From: an uncultured Dorea sp. | GTDB lineage: Bacteria > Bacillota > Clostridia > Lachnospirales > Lachnospiraceae | Direction of reading: 5' to 3' | DNA: 46,320 nt | NCBI GenBank assembly: GCA_934295165.1 | Contig: CAKRAT010000009.1 | Coordinates: 1 to 46,320 of the forward strand | Shown: positions 15,570 through 25,282 of the stretch, piece by piece | Position numbering within the stretch: position 1 is the stretch's first letter | Layout of the letters: each line of letters begins with the position of its first letter | The notes under the pieces: model-generated | The model's database searches: none | Told to the model about the DNA's origin: nothing | The model's input: the letters and a program-made list of their open reading frames with translations, nothing else | Program-made: the position numbers and the translations under genes

Positions 15570-17798
15570 GTGAACGAGAATGAGAGTAAAAAGGTTCCAG
15601 AAGTAATTCTTGCGCCGTTAACAGGAAAGGCAGTACCTTTAAGTGAAGTACCGGATCCGGTGTTTTCAGATAAGGTATTAGGTGACGGAGTGGCAATTAT
15701 TCCGGCAGACGGTAAGATTGTAAGCCCTGTAGACGGAGAGATATCAACAGTAGCAGAAACCGGTCATGCATATGGATTTACATCAGAGGACGGACGGGAA
15801 ATATTAGTTCATGTCGGACTGGAGACAGTATCATTGAATGGGGAGTGCTTTAAAGTCTACGGAAAAGCCGGAGACAAAGTAAAGGCTGGCGATCTGATCG
15901 CGGAAGTAGACCTCGGATATCTGAAAGAGAAAGAAATCAATCCGATCACACCGGTACTGCTTTGTTCAGATACGGAAGGAAAAGAACTTCAGTATGGAAA
16001 CGGAGAAGTAAAAGCCGGTGAAAGTGCGGTACTGACACTTGCCGGTAATGCGGACAATGCCAGGGACGAATCCGCAGAAAATGCGGAGACAGAAAAGGCA
16101 GAGTCAGGAAACACAGAGTCAGGAAACGCAGGGAAGGACGGAAAGAAAAAGAAACTGAATTTCAACTTTGATTTCCTTCAGAAACTGGGAAAAGTTCTGA
16201 TGACGGTTATCGCTGTTATGCCGGCAGCAGGACTGATGATCAGTCTTGGTAAGCTGGTACAGATGGCCGGCGGGGATCTTTCTCTTGTTATGACGATCGG
16301 AAGCACGATGGAGAACATCGGATGGGCAGTCATCAACAACCTGCATATCCTGTTCGCAGTGGCTATCGGAGGTTCGTGGGCCAAAGAAAGAGCCGGCGGA
16401 GCGTTTGCAGCGGTTATTACATTCATCCTGATCAACCAGATCACCGGTTCGATCTTCGGTGTGACTTCCGAAATGTTGAATGACGCTTCGGCAGTGACAC
16501 ATACATTATTTGGTAAAGAGATCCTTGTAAATGGATATTTCACATCTGTTCTTGGCGTACCTGCGCTGAACATGGGTGTATTCGTCGGTATCATCTCAGG
16601 TTTTGCCGGCGGCGTGATCTACAATAAATATTATAACTACAGAAAACTTCCGGATGCACTTGCATTTTTTAACGGAAAACGTTTCGTACCGATGGTATGT
16701 ATCGCATGGTCAGTGATTATTTCCCTGATCCTCTCAGTAGTATGGCCGGTGGTACAGTCCGGAATCAATGCATTCGGTGTATGGATTGCCAATTCTTCAT
16801 CTACATCACCAATCCTGGCACCATTCATCTATGGTACATTGGAGCGATTGTTACTCCCATTCGGTCTGCATCATATGCTGACCATTCCGATGAACTATAC
16901 ATCATTCGGAGGAACTTATACAATCGCAACAGGCATCAACGCAGGAAAACAGGTATTCGGACAGGATCCACTGTGGCTTGCATGGGTAACAGACCTGATC
17001 AACTACAAAGATGCAGGAAATATGAGTGCATATAAGCATTTGTTAACAACTGTAACACCTGCCCGTTTCAAAGTCGGACAGATGATCGGTGCAACCGGAT
17101 TATTACTTGGTGTAGCTCTTGCAATGTACAGAAGAGTCGATGCAGATAAGAAGAAAAAATACAAATCCATGTTCTTCTCTACTGTACTTGCCGTATTCTT
17201 AACAGGTGTTACAGAGCCTCTGGAATTCATGTTCATGTTCTGTGCACTGCCGTTATACATCGTGTATGCAGTTCTTCAGGGGTGTGCATTTGCAATGTCA
17301 GGAATCATTCACTTAAGAGTGCACTCTTTCGGTAACCTGGAATTCATCACAAGAATTCCGATGAGTATCAAGGCAGGACTTGCCGGAGATGTGATCAACT
17401 TTGTGATCTGCTGTGTGGTATTCTTCGTGATCGGATACTTTGTGGCATATTTTATGATCGGCAAATTCAATTTTGCAACACCGGGAAGACTTGGTAACTA
17501 CATGGATGAGAATGCAGATGATACAGAAGGAACGCAGACAGGAAATTCCGGAAGCACAGGAAAAGACAGTCAGGCAGAGCGTATCATTACACTTCTCGGA
17601 GGACGTGAGAATATTGTCCTGGTAGATGCATGTATGACAAGACTTCGTGTTACAGTAAAGGATCTGGATAAGGTTGCAGAAATTGCAGAATGGAAGAAAG
17701 AAGGAGCTCTTGGACTGATCAAGAAAGACGGCGGAATCCAGGCTGTCTACGGACCGAAGGCGGACGTATTAAAGTCAGATATTAATGATATTCTTTAA
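15570..17798 (+). CDS. PTS glucose/maltose-family transporter, fused IIA-IIC-IIB
   Basis: 742 aa. Residues 20-150 are a Crr-like IIA domain with H66 and active H81 (LVHVGLET). About 150-195 is a charged linker rich in Glu, Asn and Ala. About 200-490 is the membrane IIC domain of the glucose/GlcNAc/maltose superfamily (LPFGLHHMLTIPMNYTSFGG). About 520-590 is a second linker, and the C-terminal IIB domain has its phosphocysteine at C688 (DACMTRLR). It imports and phosphorylates a hexose or maltose-type sugar. GTG start with GAGGAGG 7 bases before. The IIA-first order is unusual beside the common IIC-IIB-IIA. malQ in the same operon argues for maltose or maltodextrin-derived sugar, not proven. 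PtsI is encoded at 35869. Confidence 0.92.
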   Translation: MNENESKKVPEVILAPLTGKAVPLSEVPDPVFSDKVLGDGVAIIPADGKIVSPVDGEISTVAETGHAYGFTSEDGREILVHVGLETVSLNGECFKVYGKAGDKVKAGDLIAEVDLGYLKEKEINPITPVLLCSDTEGKELQYGNGEVKAGESAVLTLAGNADNARDESAENAETEKAESGNTESGNAGKDGKKKKLNFNFDFLQKLGKVLMTVIAVMPAAGLMISLGKLVQMAGGDLSLVMTIGSTMENIGWAVINNLHILFAVAIGGSWAKERAGGAFAAVITFILINQITGSIFGVTSEMLNDASAVTHTLFGKEILVNGYFTSVLGVPALNMGVFVGIISGFAGGVIYNKYYNYRKLPDALAFFNGKRFVPMVCIAWSVIISLILSVVWPVVQSGINAFGVWIANSSSTSPILAPFIYGTLERLLLPFGLHHMLTIPMNYTSFGGTYTIATGINAGKQVFGQDPLWLAWVTDLINYKDAGNMSAYKHLLTTVTPARFKVGQMIGATGLLLGVALAMYRRVDADKKKKYKSMFFSTVLAVFLTGVTEPLEFMFMFCALPLYIVYAVLQGCAFAMSGIIHLRVHSFGNLEFITRIPMSIKAGLAGDVINFVICCVVFFVIGYFVAYFMIGKFNFATPGRLGNYMDENADDTEGTQTGNSGSTGKDSQAERIITLLGGRENIVLVDACMTRLRVTVKDLDKVAEIAEWKKEGALGLIKKDGGIQAVYGPKADVLKSDINDIL

Positions 17799-17827
17799 AT
17801 GACATTCTTTAGGAGCATGTAAGTGCA

Positions 17828-18679
17828 ATGAAATTATTAACATTGAATACACATAGCCTGGAAGAACCGGGCTATGTGGAAAAGACAGAAAAGTTTATAG
17901 AAATGCTGGCAGAAGAACAGCCGGATATCGTGGCATTGCAGGAAGTGAATCAAAGCCAGAATGCGGCAGAACTTCCGGAAATTATGCTGGATGGCTATAC
18001 CAGATGTGATGGATTCAAACTGCCGGTCAGACAGGATAATCATGCAGCGTATGTGGTGAAAGAACTAAGAAAGCGTGGCATCTATTATGACTGGACCTGG
18101 ATCAGCGCCAAGACAGGCTATGGTAAATACGATGAAGGAATGGCGTTACTCAGTAAGAAACCAATCGCACGGGTACAGCAGTTTCTGATCAGCAAGACAG
18201 ATGATTATGAGAACTGGAAGACAAGACGGACTCTTGGAATACAGCCGGAAGGCAGCAGTGACTGGTTCTTTACCGTTCACATGGGATGGTGGGATGATGA
18301 AGAAGAACCATTTTCCGGTCAGTGGAAATGTATGCAGAAAACATTTGCAGAGCCGGAATACCGGGGAGGAGCTGTGTGGCTGATGGGAGATTTCAACAGT
18401 CAGGCAGATGTTCGTGGAGAAGGTTATGATCTGATAAGTGAGAGTGGCTGGAAAGATACTTATCTGCTGGCAGAAGAAAAAGATGATGGGATCACGGTAG
18501 CAGAGGAGATTGATGGATGGCGTGAAGAAGACGGACACAGCGGATCTGCAAAGAATGAAAAACGGCTGGATTACATATTCTGTAATACACCGGCAGATGT
18601 CCGTACTTCCCAGGTTATCTGTAACGGCAAGAATGCACCGGTCGTATCGGATCATTACGGAGTTATGATAACGATATAA
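17828..18679 (+). CDS. Endonuclease/exonuclease/phosphatase (EEP) superfamily hydrolase
   Basis: 283 aa. EEP-fold motifs in order: LTLNTHS at the N-terminus, LQEVN with metal-binding E39, GDFNSQ around 195, DYIFCN and a final SDHYGVMI. The family includes nucleases, inositol-phosphate phosphatases and sphingomyelinases. There is no signal peptide, so it acts in the cytoplasm. It lies 29 bases after the PTS gene and 26 before malQ, so it is in the carbohydrate operon and may act on a small phosphorylated compound rather than DNA (inference). AGGAG is 12 bases before ATG. Confidence 0.85.
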   Translation: MKLLTLNTHSLEEPGYVEKTEKFIEMLAEEQPDIVALQEVNQSQNAAELPEIMLDGYTRCDGFKLPVRQDNHAAYVVKELRKRGIYYDWTWISAKTGYGKYDEGMALLSKKPIARVQQFLISKTDDYENWKTRRTLGIQPEGSSDWFFTVHMGWWDDEEEPFSGQWKCMQKTFAEPEYRGGAVWLMGDFNSQADVRGEGYDLISESGWKDTYLLAEEKDDGITVAEEIDGWREEDGHSGSAKNEKRLDYIFCNTPADVRTSQVICNGKNAPVVSDHYGVMITI

Positions 18680-18705
18680 AAATAGAAAAGAAGAGGGATT
18701 GAAAG

Positions 18706-20244
18706 ATGAGCGAAAGAGCAGCAGGCATACTCATGCCGATCAGCAGCCTTCCATCCGAATATGGGATCGGCTGTTTTTCCAAAAGCGCATATGAATTTGT
18801 AGACTGGCTGAAGAAAGCAGGTCAAAGTTACTGGCAGATTCTGCCGCTTGGCCCTACAAGCTACGGGGATTCCCCGTATCAGTCATTTTCCACATTTGCA
18901 GGTAATCCGTATTTCATCAGTCTGGAAGCACTGGTGGAAGAAGGAGTTCTGACAAAGGCAGAATGCGAAGCTGTAGACTGGGGAAAAACAAAAGGGAGTA
19001 TTGATTATAAAAAGATTTACGAAGGACGTTATCCGCTTCTTCGTAAAGCATACGAAAGAAGCAATGTGCATGAGAATGCAGAATATCAGAGATTTGTAAA
19101 TGAAAATAACTGGTGGCTGTCAGACTATGCACTGTTCATGGCAGTAAAAGATCGGTTTGATGGCGTGGAGTGGAAGCTGTGGGCAGACGATATCAAGCTG
19201 CGCTGGGGACCGGCGATGGATTATTACCGTGAAGAGTTGTATTTTGATATTGAATTCCAGCAGTATATGCAGTTCAAGTTCTATGAACAGTGGATGCAGT
19301 TAAAATCTTATGCGAATAAAAAAGGAATACAGATTATCGGGGATATTCCGATCTATGTGGCAATGGACAGCGCCGATACCTGGGCACATCCGGAATTATT
19401 CCAGCTGGATGAGGAAAATGTACCGGTTGCCGTAGCCGGATGCCCGCCGGATGGATTCTCTGCAACCGGACAGTTATGGGGAAATCCACTGTACCGCTGG
19501 GGATATCATAAGGAAACCGGCTATCAGTGGTGGATATCTCGTCTGGCATATGTATTCCGCCTGTATGATGTGGTAAGAATCGATCATTTCCGCGGATTCG
19601 ATGAGTATTTCTCTATTCCATACGGGGCAGAGACTGCTGTAGACGGACACTGGGAGAAAGGTCCGGGCATGGATCTGTTCTGGAAAGTAAGAGAAGCACT
19701 GGGTGAAAAACCAGTTATCGCAGAAGATCTTGGATATGTTACAGACAGCGTGCGTGATCTGGTAAGAGACAGCGGATTCCCGGGCATGAAGGTGCTGGAA
19801 TTTGCATTTGATTCGAGAGATTCAGGATGTGCAAATGACTATTTGCCGCATAACTATCCGGTGAACAGTGTTGCTTACACAGGAACACACGACAATGAGA
19901 CGCTTGCGGGCTGGTGGGGAAGCATCAGTAAGGATGAGCAGAAGCTGACCCGCGAATATCTCTGTGATACTTATACACCGGAAGCTGAGCTGAATAAACC
20001 TCTGATCAGTTTGATCATGAGAAGTGCCGCAAAATGGTGTGTAATTCCGATGCAGGATTATCTGGGACTTGATAACAAGTGCCGTATGAATACACCATCA
20101 ACTGTAGGGACGAACTGGAAATGGAGAATCCGCAAGAACCAGTTATCTGTGAAATTACAGAAAGAAATCCATGCACTGACATTGCGGTATGGAAGAATGA
20201 ACTGGACGGAAGATGTTGAAGAAGCTGCAGAGGCAGAAAAATAG
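18706..20244 (+). CDS. malQ: 4-alpha-glucanotransferase (amylomaltase)
   Basis: 512 aa, GH77. Family landmarks: SSLPSEYGIGCF at the start, QILPLGPTSYGDSPYQSFS, nucleophile Asp in VVRIDHFRGFDEY, acid/base Glu in VIAEDLG, and TGTHDNETLAGWW. It transfers alpha-1,4-glucan chains between maltodextrins and releases glucose in the cytoplasm. It follows the EEP gene by 26 bases and ends the operon before a terminator. Cytoplasmic maltodextrin is implied, which fits poorly with a purely phosphorylating PTS unless another importer exists elsewhere. Confidence 0.96.
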   Translation: MSERAAGILMPISSLPSEYGIGCFSKSAYEFVDWLKKAGQSYWQILPLGPTSYGDSPYQSFSTFAGNPYFISLEALVEEGVLTKAECEAVDWGKTKGSIDYKKIYEGRYPLLRKAYERSNVHENAEYQRFVNENNWWLSDYALFMAVKDRFDGVEWKLWADDIKLRWGPAMDYYREELYFDIEFQQYMQFKFYEQWMQLKSYANKKGIQIIGDIPIYVAMDSADTWAHPELFQLDEENVPVAVAGCPPDGFSATGQLWGNPLYRWGYHKETGYQWWISRLAYVFRLYDVVRIDHFRGFDEYFSIPYGAETAVDGHWEKGPGMDLFWKVREALGEKPVIAEDLGYVTDSVRDLVRDSGFPGMKVLEFAFDSRDSGCANDYLPHNYPVNSVAYTGTHDNETLAGWWGSISKDEQKLTREYLCDTYTPEAELNKPLISLIMRSAAKWCVIPMQDYLGLDNKCRMNTPSTVGTNWKWRIRKNQLSVKLQKEIHALTLRYGRMNWTEDVEEAAEAEK

Positions 20245-20262
20245 AATAAAACAGAAGTTGGG

Positions 20263-20303
20263 AAAAGTGTGTTACAATAGTACAAAAGTGACACACTTTT
20301 TCT
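20263..20303 (+). terminator. Terminator of the PTS-malQ operon
   Basis: Stem AAAAGTGTGT / ACACACTTTT followed by TTCTC. After it, 20304-20435 holds a poorly conserved stretch with AACTGTCATGGGTAG and GATACTTTGGCAGG, possibly a degraded copy of the post-terminator repeat. Confidence 0.75.
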
Positions 20304-20435
20304 CTTATATTATAGAAATATACAAAAAGGCTAGCGGTTCACAGTAACTGTCATGGGTAGCTGTTTATGGATACTTTGGCAGGCGGCCGGTTCAGGAGAT
20401 TATAAGTGTGACCAGAAAAATAAGGGTGAAATTAT

Positions 20436-21629
20436 ATGGAATATAATATGAATATGTATGCCAAGCTTTTACATACATCTATTTCCAGAGTGAGTTATGA
20501 AGGAAATGTGGTGAAGACCTATGGAAATCCGACAGACTTTCATATTACTTATGTAGTAAAAAAATACAGGGAAGAAAAGGAAGATAAGGAAAATTATCCG
20601 TATCTGGTGAATCTGTGCCAGGGTGTGACAACTGCGGTAGTGGAAGATTCGGAAAAGGAATTGTATCTGATCGGACCGGTATCATTTGAAGAGTATAAAC
20701 AGGTGGATCTGAAGAAATTCATAATGCAGGAATGTGGCAGTCAGGAAGATACATCCGTGATTCCTAAGATTCCATACTGCAGCCGGGACCGGTTCGGGAC
20801 TACGGTCCTGCTTGTCCATCATATGCTGACCGGAGCGGAATTATCGCTGGAAGATCTGTGGAGACAGAACGGAGAAAAAGTAAATAAAAATCATATCCAT
20901 GAACGGCAGGTCGGGTCAGTCTTATTCGAACGTATGGAATTTGAAAATCCACATAATCCATACGATCAGGAAGTAAGAGAGCTGAACAGTATACGGAACG
21001 GAGATCTGGAAAGTTTTCAGAAGAGTATCCGGGAAACTTATGCAGGATCCGAAGGTAGACTTTCGGAAAACCAGATTCGTCAGGAGAAGAACATTGCTAT
21101 CTGTGTGATTACGCTGGCATCCCGTGCGGCAATTGAGGGAGGTGTGCTTCCGGAGATGGCATTTTCCATGGTAGATGCGTATATTATGCAGGTGGAGAAA
21201 ATGTCAGATATTGTTGAGATCCGTTCTTTTATGAGGAAAGCGGAACAGACATTTCTGGAAAGAGTACAGGAAAATAAAAAACCAAAAGTAAAAAATATGC
21301 TGGTAGAAGACACGAAAAAATATATTTTCCAACATTTACACAGCAAAATCGAGATTGGAAATATCGGAAATGAAATAGGAGCCAATACCACCTATCTGTC
21401 AGAATTGTTTCACAAGACAGAAGGAATCACGATCCAGAAATATATTCAAAGAGAAAAAATCAAGCTTGCAAAGAACATGTTACAGTATTCGGAATACAAG
21501 ACAGAAGACATAGCAAACTATCTCGGATTCTGTTCGCAGAGCTATTTTGGAAAGGTTTTCCGGGAGTACGAGAATCTGACACCGAATCAATTTCGACAAA
21601 AATATGGTAAAAATACCAGAAATAAATGA
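20436..21629 (+). CDS. AraC family transcriptional regulator of the galactoside locus
   Basis: 397 aa. The last about 100 residues are a two-HTH AraC DNA-binding domain (IGNIGNEIGANTTYLSELFHKTEG..., then DIANYLGFCSQSYFGKVFREYENLTPNQFR). The N-terminal about 290 residues are not a recognisable cupin and may be a family-specific sensor. It precedes the GPH symporter and GH42 genes by 82 bases and probably activates them in response to a beta-galactoside. AAGGGTG lies before ATG. Confidence 0.85.
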   Translation: MEYNMNMYAKLLHTSISRVSYEGNVVKTYGNPTDFHITYVVKKYREEKEDKENYPYLVNLCQGVTTAVVEDSEKELYLIGPVSFEEYKQVDLKKFIMQECGSQEDTSVIPKIPYCSRDRFGTTVLLVHHMLTGAELSLEDLWRQNGEKVNKNHIHERQVGSVLFERMEFENPHNPYDQEVRELNSIRNGDLESFQKSIRETYAGSEGRLSENQIRQEKNIAICVITLASRAAIEGGVLPEMAFSMVDAYIMQVEKMSDIVEIRSFMRKAEQTFLERVQENKKPKVKNMLVEDTKKYIFQHLHSKIEIGNIGNEIGANTTYLSELFHKTEGITIQKYIQREKIKLAKNMLQYSEYKTEDIANYLGFCSQSYFGKVFREYENLTPNQFRQKYGKNTRNK

Positions 21630-21668
21630 TAAATGAACGAAATGAATGATAGATTACTCTCCGACTGA

Positions 21669-21689
21669 TTGATAAGATAATGCTATCAA
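21669..21689. promoter_or_regulatory. Palindrome between AraC and symporter genes
   Basis: TTGATA-N9-TATCAA just upstream of the symporter ribosome site. Could be a regulator site or mRNA hairpin; no clear -35/-10 pair was found around it. Confidence 0.3.
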
Positions 21690-21711
21690 AAAACGAAAGG
21701 GAGAAAATGAG

Positions 21712-23082
21712 ATGTCACAAAATGCAACAGATAGTAATGGAAAAATAAGTGTAAAAGAACGTATTGCTTATGGATTTGGAGATTTCTCCAGTAACATCAT
21801 GTATTCGGCAATGTCCGCATTCCTGATGTTCTATTATACAGATGTCGTCGGAGTGGGAGCGGCAGCAGTCGGAGTGATCATGCTGTGTTCCAGATTATTT
21901 GACGGAGTCAGCGACCTGATCATGGGAATCATCATTGACAGAACCAATTCCAAATATGGAAAAGCAAGAGTGTGGATATTGAGGCTGGTAATACCGTATG
22001 CCATCGGTACGGTCCTGTTGTTCGCAGTGCCGACAGGCTGGACACAGACTGCAAAGCTGATCTACATATTCTTCAGTTATAACCTTGCATTTACCGTATT
22101 ATTTACCGGAATCAACCTTCCGTATGCAACACTGACAGCCCTGATGACACAGAATCAGTACGAAAGATCTGTACTTAGTATCTTCCGTATGATCCTTGCA
22201 ACATCAGGAACGTTATTCATTAAGACCTGTACATTACCGGTTGTAAAGTTCTTTGGAAATGATGCACATGCATGGACCTATACATTTATTGTATTCGGTA
22301 TTTTAGAGATCATTACATTTATGATCACATTCCTCGGAACAAAGGAACGAGTTGGAAATGATCCGGAATCTAAGAAAGAAAATGTTCCGGTGAAAGATGG
22401 ATTTAAAGCACTTGTAAAGAACAAATACTGGTTTATGGCGACATTGAACCTGATTCTGATCTTCATCGCACAGGGTGTGAATGGATCAGCGGAAGTATAT
22501 TATACAAAGAATGTACTTGGTAACAGTAACCTGATCGGAACATTTTCGGTAGCACTTCAGGTAACACAGATTATTTGTATGTTCTTCATTGCAATCTTTG
22601 TTAAGAAATATGGAAAGAGAAATGTTCTGATGGCAGGAGCCGCAATTATGATCATCGGATATGGAATTATGGCTGTTGCGGGAACTAGCGTACCGGTACT
22701 GATTATTGGATGTGCGGCAAGAGGAATCGGTAACTCGGGAATCTCGGCTTGTATGTTTGCAATGGTTACAGATACGATCGAATATGGTGAGTGGAAGACT
22801 GGCGTACGTACAGAAGGACTGATCAACAGTGCAGCAAGTTTCGGACAGAAGTTAGGAAACGGACTCAGTACAGTACTTCTTGGAGTAATTCTGAATATCG
22901 GAGGATATGTAGGTTCTGCGAAAGTACAGACAAGTGGTGCACTTACGGCAATCAAAGCAGGATATATCTATGTGCCGATTATATTGACAATGATCCAGAT
23001 CGGAGTACTGTATTTTTATCATCTGGATAAAGAATATGAAGGTATTCTGTCAGACTTAAACGAACGTAAGGCAGCAAAATAA
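21712..23082 (+). CDS. GPH family glycoside:cation symporter
   Basis: 456 aa with 12 predicted membrane segments. Typical MFS_2/GPH start (KERIAYGFGDFSSNIMYSAMSAFLMFYYTD) and the DGVSDLIMG...KYGKARVWIL loop between helices 2 and 3. The family (MelB, LacS without IIA, XynP) carries galactosides, xylosides or glucuronides with Na+ or H+. There is no C-terminal IIA domain. AAAGGGAG precedes ATG. The GH42 gene 33 bases downstream points to a beta-galactoside substrate. Confidence 0.93.
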   Translation: MSQNATDSNGKISVKERIAYGFGDFSSNIMYSAMSAFLMFYYTDVVGVGAAAVGVIMLCSRLFDGVSDLIMGIIIDRTNSKYGKARVWILRLVIPYAIGTVLLFAVPTGWTQTAKLIYIFFSYNLAFTVLFTGINLPYATLTALMTQNQYERSVLSIFRMILATSGTLFIKTCTLPVVKFFGNDAHAWTYTFIVFGILEIITFMITFLGTKERVGNDPESKKENVPVKDGFKALVKNKYWFMATLNLILIFIAQGVNGSAEVYYTKNVLGNSNLIGTFSVALQVTQIICMFFIAIFVKKYGKRNVLMAGAAIMIIGYGIMAVAGTSVPVLIIGCAARGIGNSGISACMFAMVTDTIEYGEWKTGVRTEGLINSAASFGQKLGNGLSTVLLGVILNIGGYVGSAKVQTSGALTAIKAGYIYVPIILTMIQIGVLYFYHLDKEYEGILSDLNERKAAK

Positions 23083-23115
23083 GAGTCAGATAAAAAGATT
23101 GAAGGGGAATAAATA

Positions 23116-25125
23116 ATGGAAAAGCTAATTTATGGAACTGCATATTATGATGAATATATGCCGTATGACAGACTTGCAGAAGATGTAAGAATGATGAAAA
23201 AAGCAGGCATCAATACAGTCAGGATTGCAGAATCGACATGGAGTACCTGTGAGCCGCAGGAAGGGGTTTTTGATTTTTCGCATGTGGAACGTGTGCTGGA
23301 TGCGATGGAAAAAGAAGGAATCCAGGTGATCATTGGGACTCCGACGTATGCGGTTCCAACCTGGATGGTAAAAACATATCCGGATGTCATTGCAGCAACA
23401 AAACAAGGACAAGGCATCTATGGTGCAAGGCAGATTATGGATATTACACATCCGGTTTACCGCTTTTATGCAGAACGTGTGATCCGTAAGCTGATGGAAG
23501 TATCTGCACATAGAAAATGCGTCATAGGTTTTCAGGTGGATAATGAGACAAAATATTATGGAACAGCAGGAAAGAATGTACAGCTTGGTTTTATAAAATA
23601 TTTAAGAAAAAAATTCCACGATGATCTGGATGCGATGAATCATGAATTCGGATTGGATTATTGGAGTAACAGGATTAATGCATGGGAAGATTTTCCGGAT
23701 GTAAGAGGTACGATTAACGGAAGTCTGGGGGCAGAGTTTGAAAAGTATCAGAGAAGCTTGGTGGATGAATTCCTTGGATGGCAGGCGGATATTGTGTCGG
23801 AATATAAAAGACCGGATCAGTTTATTACACACAACTTTGATTTTGAGTGGCGAGGATATTCATATGGTGTACAGCCTGATGTCAGTCACTTCAAGGCAGC
23901 AAAGAAGCTTACAATGGCAGGCGTTGATATCTATCATCCGACGCAGGATGATTTGACCGGTATCGAGATTGCATTTGGCGGCGATATGACAAGATGCCTG
24001 AAAAATGATAATTATCTGGTTCTTGAAACAGAGGCTCAGGGCTATCCGGGATGGACGCCATATAAAGGACAGTTAAGACTTCAGGCGTATAGCCACCTGG
24101 CATCCGGAGCAAATGGCGTAATGTACTGGCACTGGCATTCGATCCATAATTCATTCGAGACATACTGGAAAGGAATCTTAAGCCATGATTTCAAGGAAAA
24201 TGCAGTATACAAAGAAGCTGAGATCATTGGAAATGAATGGGATAGTTACAGTGAAAAGCTGAGTGGACTTAAGAAGGAAAACAAGGTTGCAATCCTGGTC
24301 AGCAATGAAGCCCTGACGGCACTGAACTGGTTTGGAATCGAGGCGACGGCAGAAGGAAATGAAGGTATCCGCTATAATGATGTGGTGAGATGGATCTACG
24401 ACGCACTGTATAAAATGAATGTGGAATGCGACTTCATCTGGCCGGAAAGTCAGAACATTGAAAATTATGATGTGATTGTTCTGCCGGCACTCTATGCAGT
24501 AGAAGAAAAAGTTCTGAACCGTCTGAAAGAATATGTAAAACAGGGCGGCACACTGGTTTCAACCTTTAAGACCGGATTTGCCAATGAAAATGTAAAAGTT
24601 TATGCAGATGACCAGCCTCATAACATGACGGATGTATTTGGTATGCATTATCAGCAGTTTACATTCCCGAAAAAAGTTACATTATCAGGAATGCAGAACA
24701 GACATCCGGAAGCAAAAACATTTATGGAATTACTGATTCCGGATACGGCAAATGTGCTTTCTGCTTATGAACATTATAACTGGAAAGAATACGCGGCGAT
24801 TACAGAAAATCAGTATGGCGATGGATATGCATATCATATCGGATGTATGTTTGAAGAAGTGGAATTACAGAAGCTCTTCAGATATATACTGGAAAAAGCA
24901 GGTGTATCCTGTGAAGAAAAAGCGGCATTCCCATTGATTATAAGAAAAGGAAAGAATGCACAGGGAAAAGAGATTACATTCTATCTGAATTATTCAGAAA
25001 ATGAACAAAGCATCGTACTGGAGCCGGAGGAAGAGGTTGTGATTGCGAAAGGCAGACAGAAGAACTGTGCGGAAGATAGAAGCTGTGTACTGGAACCATG
25101 GGGCGTATGTGTGACAGAGAGATAA
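23116..25125 (+). CDS. GH42 beta-galactosidase
   Basis: 669 aa, full family length. Landmarks: YGTAYYDEYMP at the N-terminus, RIAESTWSTCEPQEGVFDF, acid/base E144 in GFQVDNE, the probable nucleophile E304 in LVLETEAQGYPGW, and a C-terminal trimerisation and beta domain. No signal peptide, so it cleaves galactosides imported by the symporter. GH42 enzymes often prefer galacto-oligosaccharides or plant/host galactosides to lactose. AAGGGGA is before ATG. Last gene of the AraC-GPH-GH42 cluster. Confidence 0.95.
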   Translation: MEKLIYGTAYYDEYMPYDRLAEDVRMMKKAGINTVRIAESTWSTCEPQEGVFDFSHVERVLDAMEKEGIQVIIGTPTYAVPTWMVKTYPDVIAATKQGQGIYGARQIMDITHPVYRFYAERVIRKLMEVSAHRKCVIGFQVDNETKYYGTAGKNVQLGFIKYLRKKFHDDLDAMNHEFGLDYWSNRINAWEDFPDVRGTINGSLGAEFEKYQRSLVDEFLGWQADIVSEYKRPDQFITHNFDFEWRGYSYGVQPDVSHFKAAKKLTMAGVDIYHPTQDDLTGIEIAFGGDMTRCLKNDNYLVLETEAQGYPGWTPYKGQLRLQAYSHLASGANGVMYWHWHSIHNSFETYWKGILSHDFKENAVYKEAEIIGNEWDSYSEKLSGLKKENKVAILVSNEALTALNWFGIEATAEGNEGIRYNDVVRWIYDALYKMNVECDFIWPESQNIENYDVIVLPALYAVEEKVLNRLKEYVKQGGTLVSTFKTGFANENVKVYADDQPHNMTDVFGMHYQQFTFPKKVTLSGMQNRHPEAKTFMELLIPDTANVLSAYEHYNWKEYAAITENQYGDGYAYHIGCMFEEVELQKLFRYILEKAGVSCEEKAAFPLIIRKGKNAQGKEITFYLNYSENEQSIVLEPEEEVVIAKGRQKNCAEDRSCVLEPWGVCVTER

Positions 25126-25158
25126 ATATACAGCATTAGAAGAAATATTGAAATGTGG

Positions 25159-25192
25159 TATGCGAAAAGCTGTCTTGGCCGCTTTTCGCATA
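25159..25192. repeat. Hairpin after GH42 gene
   Basis: Perfect 12-bp stem TATGCGAAAAGC / GCTTTTCGCATA with a 10-base loop and no T-run behind it. Confidence 0.6.
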
Positions 25193-25211
25193 TAGAATAG
25201 TATGAAAGATA

Positions 25212-25247
25212 AAATGGCAGATATCTGTTTAATGATATCTGCCATTT
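25212..25247. terminator. Bidirectional terminator between GH42 and the PrdA-like gene
   Basis: Perfect 14-bp stem AAATGGCAGATATC / GATATCTGCCATTT. It lies between two convergent genes and can serve both. Confidence 0.7.
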
Positions 25248-25282
25248 CTATTCTTTGTATACGCGAATATGTTCTCTGCGAA

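Noticed and set aside
21650..21689. Sigma-A promoter before the GPH symporter
   Set aside because: GATAAT is present but no -35 at acceptable distance; only the palindrome is reported.
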